A stretch of 64,000 nt of DNA from DASYQD01 sp963846495 (GCA_963846495.1 CAWJWP010000036.1:62001-126000); one strand, 5' to 3'; positions 27,564 through 35,423 are shown, numbered from the stretch's first letter. Program-made: numbers and translations. Notes: generated from the sequence alone by a model not told the origin.

Positions 27564-28176
27564 AGCGCGACGCGACGCCCCGGTCGCCGGCATCCTGCTC
27601 GCCGGCGGCACCTCGAGCCGCATGGGCCGCAACAAGCTGCTGCTCGAGTGGGACGGCGAGCCGTTGCTGCGGCGCGCCGCCCGCGCCGCCCTCGACGCCG
27701 GCCTCGCGCCGCTGCTCGTCGTCCTCGGCCACGAGGCGGATAGCGCGCGCGCCGCGGTCGCCGACCTGCCGTGCCGCACCGTGGTGAATCCGAATTACGA
27801 GCAAGGCATCGTCACCTCGCTCTGCGCCGGCCTCGACGCGCTGCCCGCCGAGGCCGGCGCCGTGGTGGTGATGCTCGCCGACATGCCGTTCGTCTCGAGC
27901 GCGATGATCGCCGCGCTCGTCGAGCGCTGGCGGACGGGCGCCGCGCCGCTCGTCATCTCCGACTACGACGGCGTCAACGCGCCGCCCATGCTCTACGAGC
28001 GCGCGCTCTTCCCCGAGCTCGCGGCGATGGACGACGGGCGCTGCGGCAGGCAAGTGATCAAGCGCCACCGCCACGAAGCCGACGTGCTCCACTGGCCCGC
28101 CGCCGCCCTCGCCGACCTCGACACCCCGGAGGACGTAGAGCGGCTCCTCGGCGAACCGCGGCCGGCGGAAAGCTGA
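27553..28176 (+). CDS. mocA: Molybdenum cofactor cytidylyltransferase (MocA family)
   Basis: The product has 207 residues. ATG 27553 is preceded by GGAGGCG, inside the end of xdhC. The N-terminal nucleotide-binding loop LLAGGTSSRMGRNKLLLEWDG is the MobA/MocA signature (LAGGxSxRMGxxK). VVVMLADMPFVSSAMI carries the metal-binding Asp, and ALADLDTPEDVERLL closes the fold. It transfers CMP from CTP to molybdopterin to make MCD, the form used by CO dehydrogenases and xanthine dehydrogenases. It sits between xdhC and coxG, the normal order in cox-type maturation clusters. Confidence 0.88.
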   Translation: MSDEARRDAPVAGILLAGGTSSRMGRNKLLLEWDGEPLLRRAARAALDAGLAPLLVVLGHEADSARAAVADLPCRTVVNPNYEQGIVTSLCAGLDALPAEAGAVVVMLADMPFVSSAMIAALVERWRTGAAPLVISDYDGVNAPPMLYERALFPELAAMDDGRCGRQVIKRHRHEADVLHWPAAALADLDTPEDVERLLGEPRPAES

Positions 28177-28278
28177 TCGTTGCGGAGCGATAGGCTCCTG
28201 CCTGCCTACGATCGCGCCTCGCTCCAACGAATGCTTCCCTTGCCGGCGGCGTGAGCGCGCCGCCCACGGAGTCGCTGC

Positions 28279-29025
28279 ATGGGCATGCGGATCGAAAAGA
28301 CCGTCATCGTCAACGCCCCGGCGGACGCGGTATGGGCCTTCCTCACCGATCCGGCGCGGGTGGCGAGCTGCCTCCCCGGCGCCGCCATCACCGGCCAGCT
28401 CGACGAGCAAACCTGGGGCGGCACGATGAACGTGAAGGTCGGCCCCGTCACCGCGAGCTACCGCGGCAAGATGAAATTCGAACGCCTCGACCCCGCCGCG
28501 CGCGAAGCCGAGATCGCCGCCACCGGCCAGGAGACGCGCGGCAAGGGCGCCGCCGACATGCGCATGACCAGCCGCGTCATCGAACGCGGGCCGGTCGAGA
28601 CCGAGGTCGTCATCGTCTCCGACGTCAACGTCGTCGGCGTCCTCGCCCAATTCGGCAAGGGCATGATCGAGGACGTCAGCGACCAGATGTTCGGCAAGTT
28701 CAGCGCCGCCATGCGGCGGCAGCTGGAAACGGCGGTGTCGGCCCCGGCAGCGGCGGGGGCAGCCGAAGGGGTCGGCATGTCGTCGGCCCCGCCTCCGATG
28801 CCATCCGTCGCGCCGGTCACACATGCGAGCGTCGCGGCCTCTATTCCTAGCGCACCCGTGGTAACGCCTCCAACCACATCGCCTCGCGTTTCCGAAGAAG
28901 TCCTCGACCTCGGCGCCATCGGCAGCGCCGCCGCCGGCCGCGCGGCCGCCCGTGCATTACGCAATCCCGTGCTCTGGATCGCAGTCGTGCTCGCGCTTCA
29001 CCTGCTTTGGCACCTGCTGCGATGA
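28279..29025 (+). CDS. coxG: CoxG-type SRPBCC protein with membrane anchor
   Basis: The product has 248 residues. ATG 28279 has CGGAG eight bases upstream. Residues 1 to about 150 are a START-like SRPBCC domain of the CO dehydrogenase subunit G family (IEKTVIVNAPADAVWAFLTD, SCLPGAAITGQLD, VKVGPVTASYRGKMKFERLD, QMFGKFSAAMRRQL). A Pro/Ser/Ala-rich linker then leads to a C-terminal helix (PVLWIAVVLALHLLWHLL) that would anchor it in the membrane. CoxG is thought to recruit CO dehydrogenase to the cytoplasmic membrane or deliver quinone. It is the last intact gene of this cox-type cluster. Confidence 0.85.
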   Translation: MGMRIEKTVIVNAPADAVWAFLTDPARVASCLPGAAITGQLDEQTWGGTMNVKVGPVTASYRGKMKFERLDPAAREAEIAATGQETRGKGAADMRMTSRVIERGPVETEVVIVSDVNVVGVLAQFGKGMIEDVSDQMFGKFSAAMRRQLETAVSAPAAAGAAEGVGMSSAPPPMPSVAPVTHASVAASIPSAPVVTPPTTSPRVSEEVLDLGAIGSAAAGRAAARALRNPVLWIAVVLALHLLWHLLR

Positions 29026-29052
29026 CCGGCAGAGTGGCATGGTCCTCACCGT

Positions 29053-29447
29053 GCCTGAAGCGTCACCGCCCTGACCGGTGAGACCCTCAAGGGCCTCAAC
29101 CTGCACTGGATGCTGACGCTGATGTCGGACACCCAGCAAGTGCTGCCGGTCGAGAAGGTCATGTACCAGGCGCAGGAAGTAGCGGCGGTGATCGCCACCG
29201 ACCGCTACGTGTCAGCCGACGGCGTCGAGGCGGTCGAGGTCGACTACGAGCCGACCGTGACCCCGTCGCCGCACCATCCGTTAGAGGGGCGAAAGGGGTG
29301 GGAGAGTCAGCGACGGTGGGGGCGCCGCCGGCGATCGCGAATGCAGTCATGGATGCGCTGGCGCATCTGAGCGTGAGGCATATCGATATTCCGATTACGC
29401 CGGAGAAGGGGTGGGGGCTGCTGAAGGAGAAGGGGGTGGCGGCGTAG
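29053..29447 (+). pseudogene. Remnant of coxL (molybdenum hydroxylase large subunit) with internal deletion
   Basis: Two separate pieces of a CO/xanthine dehydrogenase large subunit are joined. The first (about 29053-29283) reads ALTGETLKGLNLHWM, SDTQQVLPVEKVMYQAQEVA and AADGVEAVEVDYEP-like sequence, the N-terminal hammerhead region. The second, from about 29285 in a different frame, reads GAKGVGESATVGAPPAIAN, then ALAHLSVRHIDIPITPEK and a TAG at 29445, the extreme C-terminus. Around 600 codons, including the Mo-binding centre, are absent between them. The 5' end is also missing, since a TGA directly precedes the first piece. The order after xdhC-mocA-coxG is what an intact cox cluster would have. 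Confidence 0.75.
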
Positions 29448-29462
29448 GAAGGGCGCGACCGT

Positions 29463-30248
29463 TCATGCGACCATTAGCCCCTTCAGCAGCCATACCCTAA
29501 GTATTTCGCAGGACAAGAAGAAATAGAGTTTAGGCGAGACGCCTCGCGCCAAAACCTCATTCAACACGGCCTTCCGCAGGCCCTTTGGCGGCGGTAGCAG
29601 GCTCGACAAGGTGCGCACGAGCTCCTGCTCGAAGTTGGGCAGAAGAAAGCTGAGGTGAGTCACGCCAGCGAGCGCCGCCGTGGCGCCACCGGAAAGCGCG
29701 ATGACGCGCTCGCCGCCGAGCTCTCTCAGCGCTGTGTCCAGCTCCCAGGTCACACTTGGCGTGAGCTGCGACACATCCACGATCACCAGGGACAGCTGCG
29801 GCACGATGTCTTCGATCTCTTCTCGCCAACGGACATCGTCGAGCTTGATCGTGCCTACGGCGGCGTCGACGCCAAATAGTCGTCGCATCACTCCGTCGAG
29901 TGGACGAAGTGCCAAACTCACCCCTCCTCCGACGGCGGCAAAGCATCTCCCAAAACACCACACGATGGGATCCACGCGTTGGTAGAAGCGCTCGTTAGCC
30001 GCTTCATCATCAAACGCGCGAAAGAACAGGATCGCGCCGCCAAACCCCTGTTTGTTCTTGCGATACATTCCGATAGAGAGGATGAGCATCAATATCTCGA
30101 GAGGAGCCATCGGTATCAGGGTGCTGTAATAGGAGTAGCCCCTGAGAATGTTCCCGAATACCGTGTAGAGACACTGCAGAAAAAGAAGGAGCACGCAAAG
30201 CCCGATAGTCGCTGCATCCCACGTCTTGCCTAGTCCTATCTTGCGCAT
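29463..30248 (-). CDS. Membrane protein with Rossmann/TIR-like C-terminal domain
   Basis: The product has 261 residues. ATG 30248 is preferred over 30263 because GGGAG lies just before it. Two N-terminal helices (AATIGLCVLLLFLQCLYTVF and IPMAPLEILMLILSIGMY) precede a cytoplasmic domain beginning AILFFRAFDDEAANERF. Further on are WREEIEDIVPQLSLVIVDVS and SVTWELDTALRELGGERVIAL, the strand-helix pattern and late acidic residue of a group of membrane proteins with a TIR-like or deoxyribosyltransferase-like fold. The function of that group is unknown; some TIR-like proteins act in immunity. Base composition is clearly less GC-rich than in the flanking genes, which suggests transfer. It starts the accessory region and is convergent with the coxL remnant. 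Confidence 0.55.
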   Translation of the reverse strand: MRKIGLGKTWDAATIGLCVLLLFLQCLYTVFGNILRGYSYYSTLIPMAPLEILMLILSIGMYRKNKQGFGGAILFFRAFDDEAANERFYQRVDPIVWCFGRCFAAVGGGVSLALRPLDGVMRRLFGVDAAVGTIKLDDVRWREEIEDIVPQLSLVIVDVSQLTPSVTWELDTALRELGGERVIALSGGATAALAGVTHLSFLLPNFEQELVRTLSSLLPPPKGLRKAVLNEVLARGVSPKLYFFLSCEILRVWLLKGLMVA

Positions 30249-30425
30249 GAGTCTCCCGGGCATGGACCGACCGCGAGGGCTTACGGTCGTGCCTGCGATG
30301 ACAATCGCTCCTCTGTGAGCCGTCGGTAGTGTGAACGCGACACCGGTGTTAGATACGCGGGTATCTCGATGCTACTTCGTAGCCCCGCTAATCCACCCCG
30401 CTATGCCTTGGACGCTTGGACGCTG

Positions 30426-30886
30426 ATGGCGAAGCGCAGTAGCCGACGTGCACCGGGGAGCGTGGAGACATGGGGGGCCTACGACATCCCGGGCATCGGT
30501 TGGCGGGGCGTCCGCTTCTACGTTCCGGGCGGCGCCGCGGCCGAGCGTGCGGTGGTGGTGTTGTTCGACGGCCGGAACGTCTTCGACCGATGGCTCGTCC
30601 GCCGGCGGCTGGCACGCCCATCGCACCGCCGAGCGGGTGGTCACGCGGCGGCGTCGGGCGCCATCGTCGTCGCCGTCGACCACGGCTACGGCGCCCGGCA
30701 GCGCGAGCTGTTGCCCTTCGCCGGCGGCCGCTCGCGCGGCGATCTCGATGCGCTCGTCGCCTTCCTGCGCGGCCGGCTCGCTCACGACGTGCGGGCCCGA
30801 CTCGGCGTCTCCGTCGCGCCGGCGCGGTGGATCGTCGGCGGCGCCTCGCTGGGCGGCGCCGCCGCGCTGTACACGCACGACGCAAC
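30426..30886 (+). pseudogene. Truncated esterase-like alpha/beta-hydrolase
   Basis: Frames must change near 30590 and 30650 to read VVVLFDGRNVFD, SSAGGWHAHRTAERVVTRR, IVVAVDHGYGARQRELLPF and WIVGGASLGGAAALYTH, an enterochelin-esterase-like hydrolase with the nucleophile elbow GGASLGG. The sequence stops being hydrolase-like at about 30880, before the acid and His of the triad, and continues directly into MerR-like sequence. The start ATG 30426 is a guess. The gene is broken as read. Confidence 0.55.
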
Positions 30887-31097
30887 GCCTCGGCTTCAAG
30901 CTCGCCGAGGTCCGCGCCATCCTCGCCAGCGGGATGTCGCCTCGCTTCGGAAGGCCCTGCGCTCGGCCGGCGAACGGAAGGCGCGGGAGCTCGAGGCGAG
31001 GATCGACGAGCTGACCGCGATCCGGCGGCGGCTTCTGAGCGAGCTCGAGAGCTGCGGCTGCCGTGGCAGCACGCCGTGTACGTTCGAGTCGGCGTAG
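30887..31097 (+). pseudogene. C-terminal fragment of a MerR-family regulator
   Basis: RLGFKLAEVRAILASG, then in another frame ERKARELEARIDELTAIR and RLLSELESCGCRG, matches the end of the DNA-binding domain and the dimerisation coiled coil of MerR regulators. The terminal Cys-rich segment (CGCRGSTPCTF) resembles metal-sensing members. The helix-turn-helix N-terminus is missing, and the fragment is joined directly to the esterase remnant. Confidence 0.55.
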
Positions 31098-31221
31098 GCC
31101 GCGCGACGTTGCTACGCGGAGGGGCGGCGATTGAGCCCCGATTAGGCGGCACTCGGACCGCGATGCAGTCTCCATCGGCCTTCGAGGAAATACTCACGCC
31201 CGAGGGAACCGGAGCAGGGCG

Positions 31222-32028
31222 ATGCGCATCGCAAGCTTGGGTCACGCGGCGTTCGCTGCGACCATGATCGCTCTCGGAATCATGGGCCTCGCCAAGGGCG
31301 ATCCGACCCCGATATGGCAGCCCGTGCCCAAATGGGTGCCCGCACGCGACGTGCTGGCCTATCTCTGCGCCCTCGTCTCGCTCGGATCTGGCATCGGCCT
31401 CCTCTGGCAGCGCACCGCCGCCGTCGCTTCGCGCGTGCTGTTTGCCTATCTCCTGCTTTGGCTGCTGCTGTTTCGAGTGCCCAACCTCTTTTTCCAGACT
31501 CCCGTTGTGTTGGTTGCTTGGAGCTGCGGCAGCACCGCGGTAATGGTGGCGGCCGCCTGGGTCCTCTACGTCTGGTTCGCCGGTGACCCGGACAGTCAGC
31601 GCCTCCGCTTCGCCACCGGCGAGAACGGTTTGCGTATCGCCAGGGCGCTCTACGGCCTGGCGTTGATCCCCTTCGGCTTGGCCCATTTCTTCTATCTCAA
31701 AGAGACCGTCGTGCTGATAGCTGGCTGGCCAGCGCCCGTGGCGTGGGCGTACTTCACCGGCGGTGCCTTCATCGCGGCGGGGGTGGCGATGATCGTCGGT
31801 GTGTTTGCACGGCTGGCAGCCGCGCTCTCTGCGTTGCAGCTCGGCCTGCTGGCGCTGATCGTGTGGGTACCGAGGGTGGCGGCAGGCCAGGTCAACGCGT
31901 TTCAGTGGGGCGAGTTCGTCGTCACTGTGGCGCTGACGGCCGCCGCTTGGGTGGTGGCGGACTCCTACCGCGGCATGCCCTGGCTCGCCGTGGGTAAGCG
32001 CTTAGCCGAGCCGCACGCCACCGCCTGA
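31222..32028 (+). CDS. DoxX-like polytopic membrane protein
   Basis: The product has 268 residues and six to eight hydrophobic helices. ATG 31222 has GGAGCAGGG upstream. The two halves look similar, each with a long helix, a short loop containing Pro-Trp or Trp-Pro, and a second pair of helices (for example IARALYGLALIPFGLAHFFY and YFTGGAFIAAGVAMIVGVFA), as in DoxX/DoxD family proteins. DoxX proteins are associated with thiol redox or membrane oxidation, but members this distant have no known role. It is followed after 40 bases by the nucleotidyltransferase gene, which has its own promoter-like element. Confidence 0.6.
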   Translation: MRIASLGHAAFAATMIALGIMGLAKGDPTPIWQPVPKWVPARDVLAYLCALVSLGSGIGLLWQRTAAVASRVLFAYLLLWLLLFRVPNLFFQTPVVLVAWSCGSTAVMVAAAWVLYVWFAGDPDSQRLRFATGENGLRIARALYGLALIPFGLAHFFYLKETVVLIAGWPAPVAWAYFTGGAFIAAGVAMIVGVFARLAAALSALQLGLLALIVWVPRVAAGQVNAFQWGEFVVTVALTAAAWVVADSYRGMPWLAVGKRLAEPHATA

Positions 32029-32053
32029 GGGCGTCCTCCGCGACGTCGGCCTG

Positions 32054-32068
32054 TACTATCAGGGCATC
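32054..32068 (+). promoter_or_regulatory. TANNNT -10 element before the nucleotidyltransferase
   Basis: TACTAT (32054-32059) lies nine bases before ATG 32069. No Shine-Dalgarno site is present, so the mRNA is probably leaderless or nearly so. Confidence 0.4.
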
Positions 32069-32701
32069 ATGGCGCCGACCACGGCCGAAGCAGGCGAGCG
32101 ACTGGCGATCGGTCACGCACTCGATCGCCTCTGGGGTGAAACCATGGGCTTAGAAGAAGGGGACCGCAAGGAAAAGCCCCTGCGAATGGTCGCGGATCTG
32201 CTCGCCCGCGAGGGTGTGCCCTACGCCCTCATCGGCGGTGTTGCGGTGCAGTTGCACACGGCGGAGCCGCGGAGCACCCTCGACATCGATCTGGCCGTTC
32301 CCACCTACGCCCACGTGCCGGCAGACGCTCTTCGCCGCGCCGGATTCGAGCACACGGGTCGTCACGAGCACAGCGACAACTGGCGCGCACCGGGACCCGG
32401 ATCGCCGAAGCAGCGCACCGCCGTGCGGTTTTCCGCCGAAGATGCGGGCATCGAGGATGCGATCGAGCATACCGAGATCGTCGACCTCGGTGGGGGCACG
32501 CGTCTACGCCTCGCCACCGTCGCGGACCTCATCGAGCTGAAGCTTCTCGCCGCCGAGGAGCCGAAGCGCCGCGCCAGCAAGCGCGAACACGATGTCGCGG
32601 ATGTGCTGGCGCTGCTCGAAGAACATCCTGCCTTGCGATCGCCCACGTTGCTTGCCAGGCTGCAGAGCGTTCGCAGGAGACTCCTCGACGCGGGTCTTTA
32701 G
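32069..32701 (+). CDS. AbiEii/MNT-like nucleotidyltransferase
   Basis: The product has 210 residues. The motif YALIGGVAVQLHTAEPRSTLDIDLAV contains the GG-x-A and DxD metal site of the polymerase-beta superfamily, as in AbiEii/MenT-type toxins and minimal nucleotidyltransferases. The C-terminal half (VADLIELKLLAAEEPKRRASKREHDVADVLALL) also matches this group, where a late Lys and Asp contact nucleotide. No AbiEi or HEPN partner is adjacent. The small downstream gene at 32791 is the only candidate partner. A 38-base segment inside it (32479-32516) recurs at 39686. An alternative start is ATG 32144, closer to the domain. Confidence 0.7.
   Translation: MAPTTAEAGERLAIGHALDRLWGETMGLEEGDRKEKPLRMVADLLAREGVPYALIGGVAVQLHTAEPRSTLDIDLAVPTYAHVPADALRRAGFEHTGRHEHSDNWRAPGPGSPKQRTAVRFSAEDAGIEDAIEHTEIVDLGGGTRLRLATVADLIELKLLAAEEPKRRASKREHDVADVLALLEEHPALRSPTLLARLQSVRRRLLDAGL
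32479..32516 (+). repeat. 38-bp repeat, copy 1 (inside the nucleotidyltransferase)
   Basis: This segment encodes VDLGGGTRLRLA in the nucleotidyltransferase. It recurs at 39686-39723 in the same orientation with one mismatch (position 10, C versus G). The second copy has no gene around it. Confidence 0.8.
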
Positions 32702-32775
32702 CCGTCGCGTTCCGGGTGGTCGGGGCGGGTTCGAAACCCAGCTAGCCGCGGCCGCGAGCATGCCGGTCCGCGACG

Positions 32776-32790
32776 TAAAATGACTTCGCC
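32776..32790 (+). promoter_or_regulatory. TANNNT -10 element
   Basis: TAAAAT (32776-32781) lies nine bases before ATG 32791 with no Shine-Dalgarno site, giving the same arrangement as at 11211, 32054 and 37852. Confidence 0.4.
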
Positions 32791-33024
32791 ATGATCGACG
32801 AGCCATTGCGGCGTATCTCGCGTCGCCAGCCGGGCGGGGACAATCTGCGGGACGTCGCAATCCTGCAGCGCACTTTGAATCGTCTCCGTCGCCGAGCGCT
32901 GGTGCCGAAGGGCGTTTACCGCTTCGCGCGGCACGAGGAGGCCGACGAGTGGATGATCCGCCAGATCGCGAGTACTCACGCGCGCCTGAGCTCGAGGACG
33001 TCGTCGGCCTCTGCCGGTCGCTGA
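32791..33024 (+). CDS. Small conserved-looking protein of unknown function
   Basis: The product has 77 residues. Its core, LVPKGVYRFARHEEADEWMIRQI, looks like a small protein type that I recall being found next to nucleotidyltransferases, with 'KGVYRF..HEEAD.WM' as the recurring motif. The N-terminus is basic and helical (EPLRRISRRQPGGDNLRDV). The last 15 residues are Ser/Arg-rich and may be out of frame. It follows the nucleotidyltransferase by 89 bases. A role as antitoxin or accessory to that enzyme is speculation from position. The 89-base gap between them holds nothing recognisable. Confidence 0.45.
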   Translation: MIDEPLRRISRRQPGGDNLRDVAILQRTLNRLRRRALVPKGVYRFARHEEADEWMIRQIASTHARLSSRTSSASAGR

Positions 33025-33045
33025 ATCGCGAGTGCGCACCGCCCG

Positions 33046-33348
33046 TCAGGGCGAGGGATCGCCGGCCGCGTTGCCCTTCGAAGACCCACCCTCGGGGTCG
33101 ACCGCCACTATCGATGGATTCGTCGCATCGAAGCGGACCGGGATCACGGCCCCGGGCTGGAATTGCGCCACCGCGATCCGCGAGACGGTCGTCTTCGCGA
33201 TCGTGGCCTCGAAGTCGGGGCGGTCGGGCGCCTGCACCCGCACCCTCATGCCGATCACCGGGTCGTCGTTGATCGTCCAGCCGGTGTCCCAGATCTCGAG
33301 GATCTGGGCGCTCGCCGCGACGCCGCTCTGCCGGAGCTCCGGAGTCAT
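33046..33348 (-). CDS. Small beta-rich protein of unknown function
   Basis: The product has 100 residues. It reads LRQSGVAASAQILEIWDTGW, TINDDPVIGMRVRVQAPDRP and AVAQFQPGAVIPVRFDATNP, a DUF3592-like small beta-barrel seen in membrane or periplasmic proteins ('ATIL...DTG..IN..PV..L.V.V'). Such domains normally follow a transmembrane helix. Here no signal or helix is present, so the gene may be the shortened remainder of a longer one. It is antisense to its neighbours and overlaps none of them. Confidence 0.5.
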   Translation of the reverse strand: MTPELRQSGVAASAQILEIWDTGWTINDDPVIGMRVRVQAPDRPDFEATIAKTTVSRIAVAQFQPGAVIPVRFDATNPSIVAVDPEGGSSKGNAAGDPSP

Positions 33349-33413
33349 GCCGCCACCCGACGCTGCGCATGAAGGCGGAGCAGCCGACGAGGCTCAGGCC
33401 TCTCCCTGTGGAC

Positions 33414-33426
33414 TATTCTGGCGGCC
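33414..33426 (+). promoter_or_regulatory. TANNNT -10 element before the TPR gene
   Basis: TATTCT (33414-33419) lies seven bases before ATG 33427 without a Shine-Dalgarno site, which predicts leaderless transcription. Confidence 0.45.
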
Positions 33427-34410
33427 ATGACCGACGCCGATGCCTGCTTCGAAGAGGGCATGAAACAGATCGGTCTTTCCCGGCATGCCGACTACCACTC
33501 GGAGTACGTCGGCGACCTGGAGGACGCGATCGCATGCTTCGACCGGGCGCTCGCGCTGAAACCAGACCATGCCGACGCCTTGAGCGAGAAGGGAACAGCG
33601 CTGGCGGCCCTGGGACGCGATGCAGAGGCGGCGGAAACGCTTGCGAGGGCGATCCACCTACGGCCCGAGATTGCGCAACTCTGGCTCGAGCGCGCTGGGT
33701 CTTTGCAGCGCCTGGGCCGGTACGAGGAGGCGATCGCTTCCTGCAATGAGACGCTGCGGCGGCGACCTGACGACGCAGATGCGATGTTTTGCCGGGCGGA
33801 ATCGCTTGACGCGCTGAAGCAGGACGCGGAGGCACTTCCCGCCTGGGACGAAGTCCTCGGCAAGGGCGATCTCCGGACGATGAGCTTCCATGGCCGCCCT
33901 GTGCGCATGCTCGGGAGCGATTACCGGCGCCTTCGGGCCCTCCTTGCAAGAGCAGGGGCGCTGGCCAGGTTGGGGCGTACCACGGATGCGATCGATGCCT
34001 ACCGGAAATCGATCGACGAGGGCGCGTCACGCGACAACTTGGTGTCAGACATGTTCAGCGCGGCCCTCGCGGCGCAGGAGGCGGCCCGCACGGCATACCA
34101 GACGTACATCGAGAGTCACGGCGACGAACCAGCGGTTTGGCGGGACGCGGGCAGCAATTTCAACCGCGCAGGCATGACCTCGGACGCGCTCGCTGCGTAC
34201 GAGCAGGCGATTCGCCTCGCGCCGGGCAACCCCGATGGCTGGATCGGGAAGGCTGAAGTGCTGGTGAAATCGGGACGGCGCACGGAATCGCTCGAAGCCT
34301 TTCGCGAAGCACTGCGGGTGAAGCCCGGATACCTCGCCGCCTCGCTGCGCCTCGCGAGGGTGCAGCAGGAAATCGGCCGCGGGCAATCCGACGCCAAGGG
34401 GCCGGGATGA
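33427..34410 (+). CDS. TPR-repeat protein
   Basis: The product has 327 residues, no signal peptide, and tetratricopeptide repeats throughout: AIACFDRALALKPDHADALSE, ERAGSLQRLGRYEEAIASCN, RAGALARLGRTTDAIDAYRK, NRAGMTSDALAAYEQAIRLA and KSGRRTESLEAFREALRVKP. TPR arrays are protein-binding scaffolds; the partner is unknown. Its stop overlaps the next start in ATGA, so the small gene at 34407 is its likely partner. Cytoplasmic location is inferred. Confidence 0.75.
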   Translation: MTDADACFEEGMKQIGLSRHADYHSEYVGDLEDAIACFDRALALKPDHADALSEKGTALAALGRDAEAAETLARAIHLRPEIAQLWLERAGSLQRLGRYEEAIASCNETLRRRPDDADAMFCRAESLDALKQDAEALPAWDEVLGKGDLRTMSFHGRPVRMLGSDYRRLRALLARAGALARLGRTTDAIDAYRKSIDEGASRDNLVSDMFSAALAAQEAARTAYQTYIESHGDEPAVWRDAGSNFNRAGMTSDALAAYEQAIRLAPGNPDGWIGKAEVLVKSGRRTESLEAFREALRVKPGYLAASLRLARVQQEIGRGQSDAKGPG

Positions 34411-34607
34411 CCGCCTCGCGCAAGTGGAGGGTGATGGGGCGCGATACGTTCGCCCGCGAAGATTTCGTGGCTGGGGAATTCGCCACGGAAGAGGAAGCGC
34501 ACGACTTCATCCGCGCCAAAGAAGCCGCTATTGCGAAGACCCAGGACCAAGGGCTGCGCGACGAATACTGGATCCAATCGAGCGAGTGGCGCGAGGTCGA
34601 CCTCTAG
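34407..34607 (+). CDS. Small acidic protein coupled to the TPR gene
   Basis: The product has 66 residues, is rich in Glu, Asp and Lys, and has no membrane segment. The sequence (WRVMGRDTFAREDFVAGEFA, then EEEAHDFIRAKEAAIAKT) suggests a small alpha/beta fold of unknown family. The four-base overlap with the TPR gene makes co-translation likely. No function can be assigned. Confidence 0.6.
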   Translation: MTASRKWRVMGRDTFAREDFVAGEFATEEEAHDFIRAKEAAIAKTQDQGLRDEYWIQSSEWREVDL

Positions 34608-34628
34608 TGCCGCGTCGCGCGCGCGGCG

Positions 34629-34745
34629 GACCCCGCCGGCGGCATGGGCCTCGCGCTCACCGAGCTCGATTCACACCGGCGTCACGATTACTTCGTGAAC
34701 GCGTACTATCCGCTCTACCTCGATAACCTACGCGCGTTGCTCTAG
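34629..34745 (+). pseudogene. C-terminal gene relic
   Basis: An open frame without a plausible start reads DPAGGMGLALTELDSHRRHD and YFVNAYYPLYLDNLRALL before a TAG at 34743. Composition and residue pattern look like the end of a real protein, but the remainder is absent upstream. It overlaps the end of the minus-strand TPR gene by 18 bases. Unidentified. Confidence 0.35.
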
Positions 34746-35261
34746 CGCCTGCAGCTCCCGCGCTCCGACCGCGTCGTTCAGCCGCGTGGCCGCGTCGCGA
34801 AAGTCCGCCCGTGCGCTCTCGAGATCCTGCCGATTGCGATGCACGTACCCGCGCATCACGAGCGCGCGGTTGTGGGTGTCATCGAGCGCGAGCGCCTTCG
34901 TGAACGCGGCGATCGATCGCAGGTAGATCCCGTCTTGCGGCCCGCTCGTCTTGCGCGTGCCGTCGGTCATCACCATGGTGATCCCCTGCGCGCCGTCGCC
35001 GAAGTGAAGGAGCGCGACGCCCAGGTTGTACCAACACGAGACGTTCGCCGGCTCGAGCTCGGCGGCGCGTTCGTAGTCCGCGACCGCCTTGTCGAGTTGC
35101 CGCTTGAAGAACCAGTTATTGCCGCGCGTGTAATGCGCCTGCGGAAACCGCGGGTCGGCCGCGATGATCTCGTCGAGAAGCGCGATCGCCGCGTCGTGCT
35201 CCCCTTGACCCTCGTGCTCTACCGCCCGATCGAGCTTCGCTTTCAGATCTATTCCCGCAGG
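34728..35261 (-). CDS. TPR-repeat protein, 5' end unclear
   Basis: An open frame of about 177 codons encodes three TPR-like units: HDAAIALLDEIIAADPRFPQ with AHYTRGNNWFFKRQLDKAV, ADYERAAELEPANVSCWYNL, and AAFTKALALDDTHNRALVMR. An in-frame TAA at 35262-35264 precedes it, and there is no ATG, GTG or TTG before residue 95 (ATG 34976). So either the N-terminus has been cut off, or an indel separates it from its start. The transposase remnant directly upstream supports truncation by rearrangement. Confidence 0.5.
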   Translation of the reverse strand, partial: PAGIDLKAKLDRAVEHEGQGEHDAAIALLDEIIAADPRFPQAHYTRGNNWFFKRQLDKAVADYERAAELEPANVSCWYNLGVALLHFGDGAQGITMVMTDGTRKTSGPQDGIYLRSIAAFTKALALDDTHNRALVMRGYVHRNRQDLESARADFRDAATRLNDAVGARELQALEQRA

Positions 35262-35280
35262 TTACTCGACCTCGCCCTCC

Positions 35281-35403
35281 CTGTTGACGTATCTCCGTGA
35301 TCGATGGCTCGATGAAGGCGAGGATGCGCATCTGGCCGCCGCACTGCCGGCAGGTCAGCGGGTCGACCTCGTAGATCCGGCGGAGGAGCTGTGCCGACAG
35401 GAC
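35281..35403 (-). mobile_element. IS91-like transposase C-terminal remnant
   Basis: The minus strand reads LSAQLLRRIYEVDPLTCRQC, GGQMRILAFIEPSITEI. This matches the C-terminal zinc-ribbon-like tail of IS91/IS801-type transposases ('LLKRVFDID...CP.CGG...I.AFI...I'). Only about 40 residues remain, without the catalytic Tyr/HUH region or terminal repeats. It lies between a truncated TPR gene and a membrane-protein operon and marks past rearrangement here. Confidence 0.6.
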
Positions 35404-35423
35404 GGCGCAGCCGGATGGGGATA

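Noticed and set aside
32720..32760. GGTTCGAAACC looked like a tRNA T-loop and possible attachment site
   Set aside because: Only three base pairs of the T-stem form, and no acceptor, anticodon arm or CCA is present.
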